This document shows positions 18,239 to 26,921 of a stretch of DNA of 41,803 bases, in pieces. A program made the translations under genes and the position numbers. Under the pieces are notes generated by a model. It made no database searches and had not been told where the DNA came from. It saw only the letters and a program-made list of their open reading frames with translations. The DNA comes from Kaiparowitsia implicata GSE-PSE-MK54-09C (GTDB lineage: Bacteria > Cyanobacteriota > Cyanobacteriia > Elainellales > Elainellaceae): the NCBI GenBank assembly GCA_019359435.1, contig JAHHHI010000013.1:1-41803 (forward strand). Reading direction: 5' to 3'. Within the stretch, counting starts at the first letter, position 1. Every line of letters begins with the position of its first letter.

Positions 18239-18990
18239 ATGACAATTGAGATGACCTCTGTCCAACCTGTAGGTCTCACGACATCTCCAAGAACGGTACT
18301 ACCAGGCGCGGTAAAAAAACTCCAAATGCCGAGACTGTAACCGTCAAGTCGTAGAAGACCCTCAGCGGAAGCCGAAAAATAAAGATACTCAGGTTAATAA
18401 AGATACTCAAGCTTGGGTCAATCTGCTGCCGTTAGAGAAGATTCCGTTAGTCGGCATTGCCAGAGCTACAGGGGTTTGCAATAGTTGGCTGCAAAGTGAT
18501 GTGAATGCCTGCTATGAGGCGGTGCCGAAAGCGGCAGACGTCGTCCCCCAAGGCCAAGGGCAATCTAAAAGTGCAGATGGATGGGCTCTGGTCATTTGTC
18601 TACAACAAAGGCAACCAGCCGTGGGTCTGGCTGGCAATAGATAGGGACACCCGAGAAATTATCGGCTGTCATATCACTGATTCGTCGAAGGCGACGCTTC
18701 GCGATCGCTCTAGAGAATCGGCGATCGCCTAATAGCAGTCCATCCCGGCTGTATACCGACAATGTGCCCAGGTCTACACTGATTACTGGGAGGCCTACCT
18801 CACCGTCATGCCAAACAAACGGCATGTTGCTGTTGGTAAAGACAGCGGGTTGACGAGCTACATCGAAAGACTGAACAACATGCTGAGGCAGCGGATTGCT
18901 CGGCTGGTGAGGAAGACGCTGTCCTTCTCGAAGAAGCTAGAGACTTACATCGGTGCGATCTGGATGTTCATCCACCACCACAATCGCTAG
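18239..18990 (+). pseudogene. IS1-family transposase remnant (insA/insB-like), frameshifted
   Basis: The plus strand carries pieces of an IS1 transposase spread over several frames. An N-terminal start (MTIEMTSVQ, 18239) is followed after a shift by the zinc-ribbon part CPTCRSHDISKNGTTRRGKK, then in another frame KCRDCNRQVVEDPQRKPKNK and the helix-turn-helix region (IPLVGIARATGVCNSWLQ). The catalytic part appears in a further frame (QMDGLWSFVYNKGNQPWVWL, then AIDRDTREIIGCHI), is interrupted, and resumes as HVAVGKDSGLTSYIERLNNM to the TAG at 18988-18990. Several frameshifts mean it is inactive. I saw no convincing terminal inverted repeats. Confidence 0.8.
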
Positions 18991-19064
18991 GTCAGAGAGA
19001 ATCTGGCAGAAAGGGAAGAACCCGTCTTTTCCTCTGTTCTTTAGTAAAATTCACTACCCTCGCA

Positions 19065-19520
19065 TTAAGGAACGATAGCAATACTTCCCGTCATCCCAGA
19101 TTCGGCATGGCCGGCGATGGTGCAGATGAGCGTGTAGGTGCCGGTACGCTGGGGCACAAACACCCACTCGGCCAAGGCCCCTGGCTTGAGTTCTAGCTCA
19201 TGAATCGCCCCTTTGATTTCTACATCCCCAGCTTCCACTTTCTGCGTCCAAATGCCATCAGCAAAGTCTTTGGCGGTGAAGTAGTGCTTTTGGGGACTGG
19301 GGTTGTCGAGAATTAGCTTGTAGCGCTTGCCTGCAGAAAACTCAAACTGGCTAGGCTCAAAGGTCAGTGAACCCTCTGGGGTGCCGAGATGCACAACCAC
19401 GTCGGTCGTCATGCTTTGGTTGGCGGGGCTGGCGATCGCCCCCGCCAACTGAGGATTGCCCAGCCCCCAGCCCAACAGCAATGCCAGCAGCAGCGCCAAG
19501 CTTTTTGGCAGCAACTTCAT
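19065..19520 (-). CDS. exported cupredoxin (plastocyanin-like) copper protein
   Basis: 151 residues. A signal peptide (residues 1-29, MKLLPKSLALLLALLLGW... LAGA) targets it to the periplasm or thylakoid lumen. The cupredoxin domain retains all type 1 copper ligands: His79 (QKHYF) and the C-terminal set Cys133, His138, Met143 in CTIAGHAESGMTG. It is therefore an electron-transfer blue copper protein, but the core (NPSPQKHYFTAKDFADGIWT) differs from true plastocyanin, so I do not call petE. A TTG- or ATG-started extension to 19568 is open; the ATG at 19520 is preferred because it begins the signal peptide and has AGAGTGGG upstream. Confidence 0.85.
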   Translation of the reverse strand: MKLLPKSLALLLALLLGWGLGNPQLAGAIASPANQSMTTDVVVHLGTPEGSLTFEPSQFEFSAGKRYKLILDNPSPQKHYFTAKDFADGIWTQKVEAGDVEIKGAIHELELKPGALAEWVFVPQRTGTYTLICTIAGHAESGMTGSIAIVP

Positions 19521-19756
19521 TCCCACTCTAAGTCCTGCGCTGACTTCAGCCGTCATGATGCAATTCATAGGTCTCTTCCCACAGCCTGGTTGGATGGCAC
19601 TGCTTAGTCTACCGTGAGTTCACCCCCTTACACCATAAGGCCAAAACCCGTCTCTTGATGGCCCTAAACCCGATAGGTTGAACCGCATCCAAAATCAGGA
19701 GTGCAGGATAGACCCATTCCCCCAAAACTATTCACGTCAAACCTAATAGTCCGCTC

Positions 19757-20518
19757 TTAGACAGCGAGGAAGCGCTGAATCACGTCGTTGCTGAGTTCGC
19801 TGGTGGGGCCAGAGGCAACAATGCCGCCCTTTTGCATGGCATAGTAGCGGTCGGCTTGGCGCACGAAATGCAAGTGCTGCTCAACCAGCAGCACCGAAAT
19901 GCCTTTGGCCGCAATGATGCGACGCACAGCCCGCTCAATATCGAGAATGATAGAAGGCTGAATTCCCTCTGTGGGTTCATCCAGCACCAATAATTTGGGC
20001 TCACCCATGATGGCACGGGCGATCGCCAACTGTTGCTGCTGCCCTCCCGACAAATCACCGCCCATGCGGCTTAGCATTGTCTTCAGCACGGGAAACAGCT
20101 CATAAATCTCATCAGGAATCGCCTGCGCTCTACGCTTCGCCGGGTCGGAATTCGCTTCTAGCCCCAGCAGCAGATTTTCCTTCACCGTCAAGCGGGGAAT
20201 CACTTCACGCCCCTGCGGCACATAGCCAATGCCCATCCGCGCCCGCTCATCAGTGGTGCGCGGCAGCAGCGGCGTTCCCTCAAAGGTGATCGCCCCCCGC
20301 CGCGGTTTCAGCAGCCCCATCAGGGTTTTGAGCAGGGTGGTTTTGCCCACCCCATTGCGCCCAATCAGGCACACCATCTCACCCTTCGGCACACTCAAAT
20401 CGACATCCCGCAGAATGTGACTCTCTCCGTAGTACACATTCAGATCCGCGACTTGCAAAATCAACGGTTTTGTACTGTCATTCAGGGAGGGGGCAACGGT
20501 AGAAGTGGTTTGTGTCAT
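19757..20518 (-). CDS. urtE: urea ABC transporter ATP-binding subunit UrtE
   Basis: 253 residues; LivF-type ATPase. Walker A GRNGVGKTTLLKTLMG, Q-loop GYVPQGREVIPRLTVKENL, signature LSGGQQQQLAIARAI and Walker B LLVLDEPTEGIQPS are intact. It is the second ATPase of the high-affinity urea uptake system and the last gene in the urtABCDE run. I use the ATG at 20518 (MTQTTSTVAP) instead of an upstream in-frame TTG at 20530. Identification as Urt, not a branched-chain amino acid system, rests on gene order, the UrtA and UrtB types, and the neighbouring ureG. Confidence 0.93.
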   Translation of the reverse strand: MTQTTSTVAPSLNDSTKPLILQVADLNVYYGESHILRDVDLSVPKGEMVCLIGRNGVGKTTLLKTLMGLLKPRRGAITFEGTPLLPRTTDERARMGIGYVPQGREVIPRLTVKENLLLGLEANSDPAKRRAQAIPDEIYELFPVLKTMLSRMGGDLSGGQQQQLAIARAIMGEPKLLVLDEPTEGIQPSIILDIERAVRRIIAAKGISVLLVEQHLHFVRQADRYYAMQKGGIVASGPTSELSNDVIQRFLAV

Positions 20519-20570
20519 AAATAAACTCAACGTCGCAATCTGTGAATCGAGACAACTGCATCGCCGCTAC

Positions 20571-21368
20571 CTAGCTGGCTAATTCTGCACGGATCGCATC
20601 CTGCGCTGTCCCTTCTACATGCTCTGCATCTTGACCAAGGTAAACCTCAATCACTTTAGGGTCGCGCTGCACATCGTCAAACAACCCTTCGCACAGCACC
20701 GACCCCTGGTGCAGCACCGTGACTTGCCCTTGAGCAATCTGGCGCACAAACTCCATATCATGCTCAATCACAATCACAGAATGGCTTTCGGCCAAAGACA
20801 GCAGCAAATCACCCGTGCGCTCGGTTTCTTCATCGGTTAACCCGGCCACTGGCTCATCAACCAGAAGCAGATCTGGAGATTGGGCCACCAGCATGCCGAT
20901 CTCCAACCACTGCTTCTCGCCATGCGACAGCAAATTAGCCTTCATGTCGGCTTTGTGATCGAGGCCGATGGTTTCTAACAGGCCGCCGACGGTACGCCGC
21001 TCTGCAATGGGCGATCGCCGGATCAGCGTATTCCAGACCGACTTCACCCGGTTGCAGGCCAACTCCAGATTCTCTCGGGGAGACAGATTTAGGTATACCC
21101 GAGGCGTTTGGAACTTGCGCCCCACGCCCATCTGGGAAATCTGGTGCTCAGAATAGGCTCGCAAGTTGCGCCCTTTGAACCGCACCTGACCAGCCGTCGG
21201 CTTGGTCTTACCCGTGATGATGTCCAAAAACGTGGTCTTTCCTGCACCGTTGGGGCCAATAATCACCCGCAACTCCCCTGAATCCAAACTGAAGTTGAGC
21301 TTGTTTAGGGCTTTGAACCCGTCAAAACTCACCGTCAGGTTCTCAATCTCCAAGATTTTTCCGTTCAT
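20571..21368 (-). CDS. urtD: urea ABC transporter ATP-binding subunit UrtD
   Basis: About 265 residues; LivG-type ATPase. Walker A GPNGAGKTTFLDIITGKTK, signature LLSHGEKQWLEIGMLVAQSP and Walker B LLLVDEPVAGLTDEETER are intact. The signature LSHGEKQ is the form typical of UrtD. The ATG at 21368 has GAGG upstream and overlaps the end of urtC by 26 bp, implying translational coupling; an in-frame TTG at 21410 is less likely. It is followed by urtE after 52 bp. Confidence 0.93.
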   Translation of the reverse strand: MNGKILEIENLTVSFDGFKALNKLNFSLDSGELRVIIGPNGAGKTTFLDIITGKTKPTAGQVRFKGRNLRAYSEHQISQMGVGRKFQTPRVYLNLSPRENLELACNRVKSVWNTLIRRSPIAERRTVGGLLETIGLDHKADMKANLLSHGEKQWLEIGMLVAQSPDLLLVDEPVAGLTDEETERTGDLLLSLAESHSVIVIEHDMEFVRQIAQGQVTVLHQGSVLCEGLFDDVQRDPKVIEVYLGQDAEHVEGTAQDAIRAELAS

Positions 21369-22509
21369 GCTCAACCTCAGGATCTTCTTCAAGACTGGGA
21401 TAGGTGGCAACGCGCCGCTGTCCCATCAACTGCTTATACAACTCAACGCCCTGGGTGCGACCCCAGCCCAATAACCCCGCCGGTAGCAAGAGCACCACTC
21501 CCAAGAACAAACCGCCCTGGAAAAACAGCCAGATATCTGGAAAGCGCTCACTCAACAAGCTCTTAGCAAAGTTGACAATCAGCGCCCCTAGAATTGCCCC
21601 AACCAGCGTCGCCCGTCCCCCCACCGCGACCCAGATCACCATCTCAATCGAAAAGGCAATGTTCATCGTGTTGGGCGATACAATCCCAGATTGCAGAGTG
21701 AACATGGCACCCGCAACCCCTGCCAACGCGCCAGAGATGGCAAACACCAGCACCTTAAATCCGGTGGGATTGTAGCCGGTGAATCGAGTTCGGCTTTCGT
21801 CATCGCGAATTGCAACTAACAGCCGCCCAAATCGCCCACTGGTCAGCCAGCGACACAGCGCATAGGCCACAATCAAAAACACAATGGTTAGGACGTATAA
21901 ACTGGTCTGGATGCCTGGGTTTTGAATGGGCTGACCCAGTACGGTTCTAAAGTCCGTGAGTCCGTTGGTGCCATTAAAGAGCTGCTGCTGCCCATTAAAG
22001 AAGTTGAAGAAGATGATGGTGGCTGCCTGGGTCAGGATGGAGAAATACACCCCGCGAATGCGATTGCGGAAAATCACATAGCCCAGCAGCCCCGCCATCA
22101 GCGCGGGCAGAACCACCACCGCCACTGCCGTAAAGGAAAAGGAATAAAACGGCGTCCAAAACCAAGGCAGTTCTGTCACCCCATAGAGCGACATAAAATC
22201 AGGTAGGCCACTGCCAGGGGGTTGGGGCAGCTTAAGATGCATCGCCAAAGCATAGCCGCCCAGGGTAAAGAAGATGCCATGCCCCAAGCTCAGCAAGCCG
22301 GTAAAGCCCCAAATTAGGTCAATTCCTAACGCCACAATCGCTAAGGCCAGAAACCGCCCCATCAACGTTAGGCGAAACCCCGATAGCAACGCAGGCAATA
22401 CCAAGATAAGGAATAGGGCGATCGCCCCCACAATAGCGGCTTCGATCAGCAGCGGGCGATATTTCACCCAATCAATGCCACCGCGTTCAGAGGATGCTTG
22501 AACTGTCAT
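21343..22509 (-). CDS. urtC: urea ABC transporter permease UrtC
   Basis: 388 residues, LivM-type polytopic inner-membrane permease with about ten hydrophobic segments. The permease core motifs GFTGLLSLGHGIFFTLGGYA and the cytoplasmic coupling loop region (AIRDDESRTRFTGYNPTGFK, VLVFAISGALAGVAGAMF) are present. The charged tail (SLEEDPEVEHERKNLGD) overlaps the urtD start. Start ATG at 22509, 42 bp after urtB. Confidence 0.94.
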   Translation of the reverse strand: MTVQASSERGGIDWVKYRPLLIEAAIVGAIALFLILVLPALLSGFRLTLMGRFLALAIVALGIDLIWGFTGLLSLGHGIFFTLGGYALAMHLKLPQPPGSGLPDFMSLYGVTELPWFWTPFYSFSFTAVAVVVLPALMAGLLGYVIFRNRIRGVYFSILTQAATIIFFNFFNGQQQLFNGTNGLTDFRTVLGQPIQNPGIQTSLYVLTIVFLIVAYALCRWLTSGRFGRLLVAIRDDESRTRFTGYNPTGFKVLVFAISGALAGVAGAMFTLQSGIVSPNTMNIAFSIEMVIWVAVGGRATLVGAILGALIVNFAKSLLSERFPDIWLFFQGGLFLGVVLLLPAGLLGWGRTQGVELYKQLMGQRRVATYPSLEEDPEVEHERKNLGD

Positions 22510-22550
22510 GCTGCGTCACCAACGCTCCTGAATAAATCAACAGACCAGAC

Positions 22551-23765
22551 TTAGGCATCGACACTGCGACCCTTCTGAGGGAATAGGCCCGCTGGGCGGA
22601 ACTGCAAGAACACCACAATGAGCAAAAATACCATCACTTTTGCCATGCTGGTGGTGGCAAAAAAGCGGAAGAAACCCTCTACCGCTTCATTGTTTGTCAG
22701 GTTAGCCAGCATTCCCGTACCCACCACGTAATCGGCAATGCCAATGCCTAAGGCACCCACGACCGTGCCAATCAGCTTGCCAACCCCGCCGACCACCACC
22801 ACCATAAAGGTGTTCACAATGTAGTTTTGTCCAGTGTTGGGGCCAACAGAACCCAGCAGGCTCACCCCACAGCCAGCAATGCCAGCCAAACCAGACCCCA
22901 AGGCAAAGGTGAGTGCATCGACCTTTTGAGTTGGAATGCCTAGGCAGGCACTCATATTGCGGTTCTGAGTCACCGAGCGAATTCGCATGCCCCATGTTGT
23001 GCGGTTGAGAAACAGATAAACTCCCAGCACGCACAGGATCGTCAGCGCCATGATGAAGATCCGCGTTTTGGGCAATTGGTATGCCCCCATGGGAATGCCG
23101 CCTCGCAGCCACCCAGGAGCCGTCACGTCTTGGTTTTGGGCTCCAAACCAGGGTTGGGTTACCGCTAGCCCATAGGCTCCGGCCAGAAGCCGGTTCACCA
23201 CTCGCGCCAGCACACCCGATAGAATCAGCAGTGCGGCGATCGCCCAGCCCCGAATTTGTTCAAAGTTGGTGCGCTTCTTGAGCACCCACATCCCGCCAAA
23301 AAACGAGAGGCAGAACACGATTAAGCTGGCTGTCACCACCCCGCTAACGCTGCGCACAAACTGTTGCAAAATCAGGCTAACGCCCCAGGTCGCGAGCAGA
23401 GTCTCTAGCGGTCGACCGTAGAGGAAGCGAATCACCCCCCGCTCCAGCGCTAAACCCACCAACGCCGCCACGAAGAATGCCGCGATCAGTGCGAAAAAGA
23501 TATAAAAGTCAAACAGAGGGCTGCCATCTCCAAACAGCCGAAACCCTCGCTGCACCACCGTTGTGGTATAGGCACCCAACATCATCAGCTCACCATGGGC
23601 CATGTTGATGACGCCCATCAGCCCAAACACAATGGCTAAGCCCAGCGCTGCCAGCAGCAGAATAGAGCCGATGCTCAATCCGTTAAAAATACCGTCCAAA
23701 ATACTTGCAGCCAAGGCATCGCCCCCTCTATTGCTACTTCGTCGTCGGCCACTGTTTGCAGCCAC
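22551..23765 (-). CDS. urtB: urea ABC transporter permease UrtB
   Basis: 404 residues, LivH-type permease. It shows LDGIFNGLSIGSILLLAALG, GLMGVINMAHGELMMLGAYT, the coupling loop (RIRSVTQNRNMSACLGIPTQ, then KVDALTFALGSGLAGIAGC) and a C-terminal LFPQKGRSVDA. The GTG at 23765 gives an N-terminal Arg/Ser-rich extension not typical of the family; a TTG nearer LAASILDGIF could be the real start. A hairpin separates it from urtA. Confidence 0.93.
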   Translation of the reverse strand: MAANSGRRRSSNRGGDALAASILDGIFNGLSIGSILLLAALGLAIVFGLMGVINMAHGELMMLGAYTTTVVQRGFRLFGDGSPLFDFYIFFALIAAFFVAALVGLALERGVIRFLYGRPLETLLATWGVSLILQQFVRSVSGVVTASLIVFCLSFFGGMWVLKKRTNFEQIRGWAIAALLILSGVLARVVNRLLAGAYGLAVTQPWFGAQNQDVTAPGWLRGGIPMGAYQLPKTRIFIMALTILCVLGVYLFLNRTTWGMRIRSVTQNRNMSACLGIPTQKVDALTFALGSGLAGIAGCGVSLLGSVGPNTGQNYIVNTFMVVVVGGVGKLIGTVVGALGIGIADYVVGTGMLANLTNNEAVEGFFRFFATTSMAKVMVFLLIVVFLQFRPAGLFPQKGRSVDA

Positions 23766-23909
23766 CCCATCGCTTCACCCGCCCCACTCGCTAAGGACAG
23801 ACTTTTTGGACATCTCATTAGGAGCGCAGCCGCCCTCTCACCAAGAGCGCAGCCGCATTACCGAGCCTGCTCCAGATTGCCAAACAACAGGGTGGGAGAT
23901 TGGATATAG

Positions 23910-23942
23910 AAGAGGGGCGATCGCCCTGCAACCGCCCCTCTT
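23910..23942 (-). terminator. hairpin between urtA and urtB, possible attenuator or processing site
   Basis: Arms AAGAGGGGCG and CGCCCCTCTT enclose a 13-base loop that includes HIP1 sequence. Read in the operon direction it lies 7 bases after the urtA stop. It lacks a long U-run, so partial termination or 3'-end protection of the abundant binding-protein message is more likely than full termination. Confidence 0.5.
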
Positions 23943-23949
23943 TTCAGAG

Positions 23950-25278
23950 CTAGATTTCGAACCGGCCCGGATCGGGCACATCTGTCCGGGTCCAGTCGCA
24001 AGCAAACCCCTGGGTTTCCTGCACAAACTGGTTCCAAGGCTGAGGCTCAACTGGCCCATCAGTCTCAGAGATAATCTCAAATAGACCGTCGTCTCGTACT
24101 TCGCCGATCCGCACCGTTTTCGAGATGTGGTGGTTAGGATACATTCTGACCGGCCCCTCTGGCGCATCCATCTCGGTGCCAATCACCGCAGCCCGAATGG
24201 CATCTAGATCCGTTGAAGTTCCCGCATCACCCACCTTCTCGACCGCCTGCTTCCATAGGTTCACGGCAATATAGCCTGCTTCCATGGGGTCGTTCACCAC
24301 GCGGCTGTCACCATACTCAGCCTTGAATGCATCCACAAACGCCGTATTCTCGGGTGAATCTACGGTCATGAAGTAGTTCCACGCAGCGTACTGGCCGAGC
24401 AGATACTCTTTACCAATAGCCGCAATTTCTTCTTCAGCAATGCTCACGGACATGACTGGGTAGCGGTCGGGGGTGAGTCCAGCGCCTTCCATCTCCTTGA
24501 AGAAGGCAACATTGCTGTCTCCGTTTAGGGTGTTATAGATCACACCACCATTGGGTAGATCTGAACGGATTTTGGAGATGATGGGCGACACTTCAATGTT
24601 GCCGAGGGGCAGGTAGTCTTCGCCCACCACAGTGCCACCGCTGGCTTCTACCTGAGCTTTGATAATGGTGTTTGCAGTGCGGGGGAACACATAGTCAGAC
24701 CCCACCAGAAAGAACTCATTGCCTTTGTTTTCTAGCAGCCACTCCACTGAAGGTTCAATTTGCTGATTGGGGGCAGCTCCGGTGTAAAAAATGTTTTTAG
24801 AACATTCTTGACCCTCGTACTGCACGGGGTAGAACAGCAAATGGTTTTTCTCTTCAAACACAGGCAGCACAGCCTTGCGGCTGGCCGATGTCCAGCAGCC
24901 AAAAATAGCAACCACCTGGTCTTGATCGATCAGCTTGCGCGCCTTTTCAGCAAATGTGGGCCAGTCAGACGATCCATCTTCTAGAATTGGCTCAATTTGC
25001 TTGCCTGCAACGCCACCCGCTTCGTTAATCTGCTTGATGGCAAGCAGAGTAGAATCGACCACACTCTTTTCAGAGATAGCCATTGTGCCGCTCAACGAGT
25101 GCAGCACCCCAACTTTAATGGTGTCACCACTAGCAGCGGCAGGTGCATCTCCACCCGTGGCGGCTGCATCCGTGGTTTCCGTTGTCGTTGGCGTTGCACA
25201 AGATTTCAATAAAATGCTGGTTCCCAATGCCGCAGAACCATAGACCAAAAACTTACGGCGACCTAGTTGCCTTTCCAT
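23950..25278 (-). CDS. urtA: urea ABC transporter substrate-binding protein UrtA
   Basis: About 442 residues. The N-terminus has a twin-arginine-like signal (GRRKFLVYGSAALGTS) and a lipobox-like LLKSCATP, so it is probably an exported lipoprotein. A low-complexity Thr/Ala linker leads into the type 1 periplasmic-binding fold (IKVGVLHSLSGTMAISEKSV; VAIFGCWTSASRKAVLPVFE; FYPVQYEGQECSKNIFYTGA), all hallmarks of UrtA/AmiC-type urea and amide receptors. I use the ATG at 25278 because GAGGAG lies 10 bases upstream; the frame extends to a TTG at 25296. Transcription is predicted from an NtcA-type promoter about 80 bases upstream. Confidence 0.96.
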   Translation of the reverse strand: MERQLGRRKFLVYGSAALGTSILLKSCATPTTTETTDAAATGGDAPAAASGDTIKVGVLHSLSGTMAISEKSVVDSTLLAIKQINEAGGVAGKQIEPILEDGSSDWPTFAEKARKLIDQDQVVAIFGCWTSASRKAVLPVFEEKNHLLFYPVQYEGQECSKNIFYTGAAPNQQIEPSVEWLLENKGNEFFLVGSDYVFPRTANTIIKAQVEASGGTVVGEDYLPLGNIEVSPIISKIRSDLPNGGVIYNTLNGDSNVAFFKEMEGAGLTPDRYPVMSVSIAEEEIAAIGKEYLLGQYAAWNYFMTVDSPENTAFVDAFKAEYGDSRVVNDPMEAGYIAVNLWKQAVEKVGDAGTSTDLDAIRAAVIGTEMDAPEGPVRMYPNHHISKTVRIGEVRDDGLFEIISETDGPVEPQPWNQFVQETQGFACDWTRTDVPDPGRFEI

Positions 25279-25363
25279 GTATCTCTCTCTCCTCAACTCG
25301 AGGGACTTATCTGACTGCAGCGGGTTGACAGACTGAGCTCAGCCACAACACACATGAATTGTG

Positions 25364-25405
25364 ATGGTAGGCGCGAAGAATAAAGCATTTTGTATTACTG
25401 GATAC
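25364..25405 (-). promoter_or_regulatory. NtcA-activated promoter of the urt genes
   Basis: Reading the minus strand: GTATCCAGTAATAC (25405-25392) fits GTA-N8-TAC exactly, and its flanks extend the symmetry (TTTTGTAT / ATACAAAA). Exactly 22 bases later is TACCAT (25369-25364), fitting the TAN3T -10 box. This spacing is canonical for class II NtcA promoters. Expected start of transcription is about 25356, giving a leader of roughly 80 bases. NtcA control of urtA is known in other cyanobacteria. Confidence 0.88.
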
Positions 25406-25655
25406 AAAAGCGCATGGGATCACAGTTGTATCCCGTTGTGCGCTAATGCGACTTAAACGCGAGAGGCCGTTAACGGTTTACTCTTTATCACCAAGCGGAA
25501 ACTTCTGTAGAATCAACCAGGATGCGGGATTCTTAAGTCGGAATTAGCAAAAGGGTAAGGCAGGCTGATGGGCGATCGCCCTCCACAACCAGCCAAATAC
25601 ACGACCTGGAAACTCCTTGGCGGAAATAAAACGTAACTTTTGGCCTTCCCCACCG

Positions 25656-26270
25656 CTAGACCAGTGCAGTCGGGTGCCCCATGTGGTGTTGCACAAACGC
25701 CACAATCGTAGCCAAGCCCTCCGCTGTTTTGAGGTTAGTAAACACAAATGGCTTGTCACCCCGCATCCGACGGGCATCTCGCTCCATCACAGCCAAGTCA
25801 GCACCCACATGCGGAGCCAAGTCAATTTTGTTGATAATCAGCAGGTCAGATTTAGTGATGCCTGGGCCACCCTTGCGGGGAATTTTGTCCCCTGCGGCCA
25901 CATCGATTACATAAAGCGTCAAATCTACGAGCTCAGGGCTAAAGGTAGACGCCAGATTGTCGCCCCCGCTCTCGACAAATACCAGATCTAACGGCGAGAA
26001 CTGTTGCTCTAGCTCCTCAATCGCCACCAGGTTAATGGAGGCATCTTCGCGAATAGCAGTGTGGGGGCAGCCGCCGGTTTCAACGCCTCGGATGCGATCG
26101 CCCGCTAGCGCTTGATGCCGCACCAAAAACTGTGCGTCTTCCTGGGTGTAAATGTCATTTGTTACTACGGCAAGGCTCAATCGGTCTCGCAACGCGTTGC
26201 ATAAGCAATTCACCAAAGCCGTTTTGCCCGAACCCACCGGGCCAGCAATCCCAACACGAAACGTTTGCAT
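25656..26270 (-). CDS. ureG: urease accessory GTPase UreG
   Basis: 204 residues. SIMIBI-class GTPase that delivers nickel to urease with UreD, UreF and UreE. P-loop [14 protein letters not shown], the metal-binding type motif [19 protein letters not shown], the [10 protein letters not shown] switch and base-recognition [14 protein letters not shown] are all intact. The ATG at 26270 ([10 protein letters not shown]) is the family start; an in-frame ATG at 26303 would add 11 atypical residues. It is the gene immediately before urtA on the same strand, 360 bp ahead, linking urea uptake with urea use. No other urease genes are in the window. Confidence 0.97.
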   Translation of the reverse strand: MQTFRVGIAGPVGSGKTALVNCLCNALRDRLSLAVVTNDIYTQEDAQFLVRHQALAGDRIRGVETGGCPHTAIREDASINLVAIEELEQQFSPLDLVFVESGGDNLASTFSPELVDLTLYVIDVAAGDKIPRKGGPGITKSDLLIINKIDLAPHVGADLAVMERDARRMRGDKPFVFTNLKTAEGLATIVAFVQHHMGHPTALV

Positions 26271-26451
26271 GGCACACCGCCCACAACATTGGATGGAACT
26301 CATCCTAGACCAAAAAATCCAAGCGAAACCACCTCTAGTGCAGTGCCAGGACTAAGAATTAGGGTGCCGTAGAGTGCATTCGCGTAGCAATGCACCACAA
26401 GGATGCCATGCCAAGAATAGTCATACCCTAAATTTCAGCTTTGACAGAGCA

Positions 26452-26710
26452 CTAGGGGCTGTCATCAATTAACGTCAGTTCGGGTTAAGAGGCTTTTGGG
26501 GCATCGCGCGACGCGCGATGCCCCAAAAGCCTTAATGTGCCGTGCGCGTCGCGCACGGCACATTAAGGCTTTGAGCCTATCCCGAACTCAGGTTCAATTA
26601 GCTTCTGATATCCCAGAAATCAACAGTCACAGCCCCTAGTCTGGCTTTTGGGTCGGACGTGGTAACGCTCATAGCATAAGACGTTTGGTTGGAATTGATG
26701 ACACGCCCTA
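26452..26710 (+). repeat. family 1 CTAG-bounded element, copy C, split by a family 2 insertion
   Basis: Starts CTAGGGGCTGTCATCAATT and resumes after the insertion as CAATTAGCTTCTGATATC, continuing to GATGACACGCCCTA. Removing the 124-bp insert and one CAATT leaves 130 bp, matching the intact 131-bp copy at 14622. The right end reads CTAA where other copies have CTAG. Confidence 0.9.
26471..26594 (+). repeat. family 2 double-hairpin element, copy 2, nested in family 1
   Basis: 124 bp, the same length as copy 1. Flanked by CAATT at 26466-26470 and 26595-26599, a clean target-site duplication inside a recognisable host repeat. Stem 1 has GGC/GCC at its base where copy 1 has GGG/CCC, a compensatory difference. 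Confidence 0.92.
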
Positions 26711-26921
26711 ATGCGATTGAAGCGCTGGTTGAAATTTTATTATTGTGAAAATCCGGCTTCGCAGAATTTACAGCAATAATTAATTGTCCAAATCAAATCA
26801 ATTCAATAGGTGCAATGATTACGGACTATCGATGTTGTGGAACCGACACAAAAACGAGCCGCAGGTTGCACCCACGACCCATCTGCCACAGCCTTTCAGC
26901 AATCTTTCAGCGACAGTGCGC

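Noticed and set aside
19065-19520. Plastocyanin petE
   Set aside because: The copper ligands match but the surrounding sequence does not resemble plastocyanin, so only cupredoxin is claimed.
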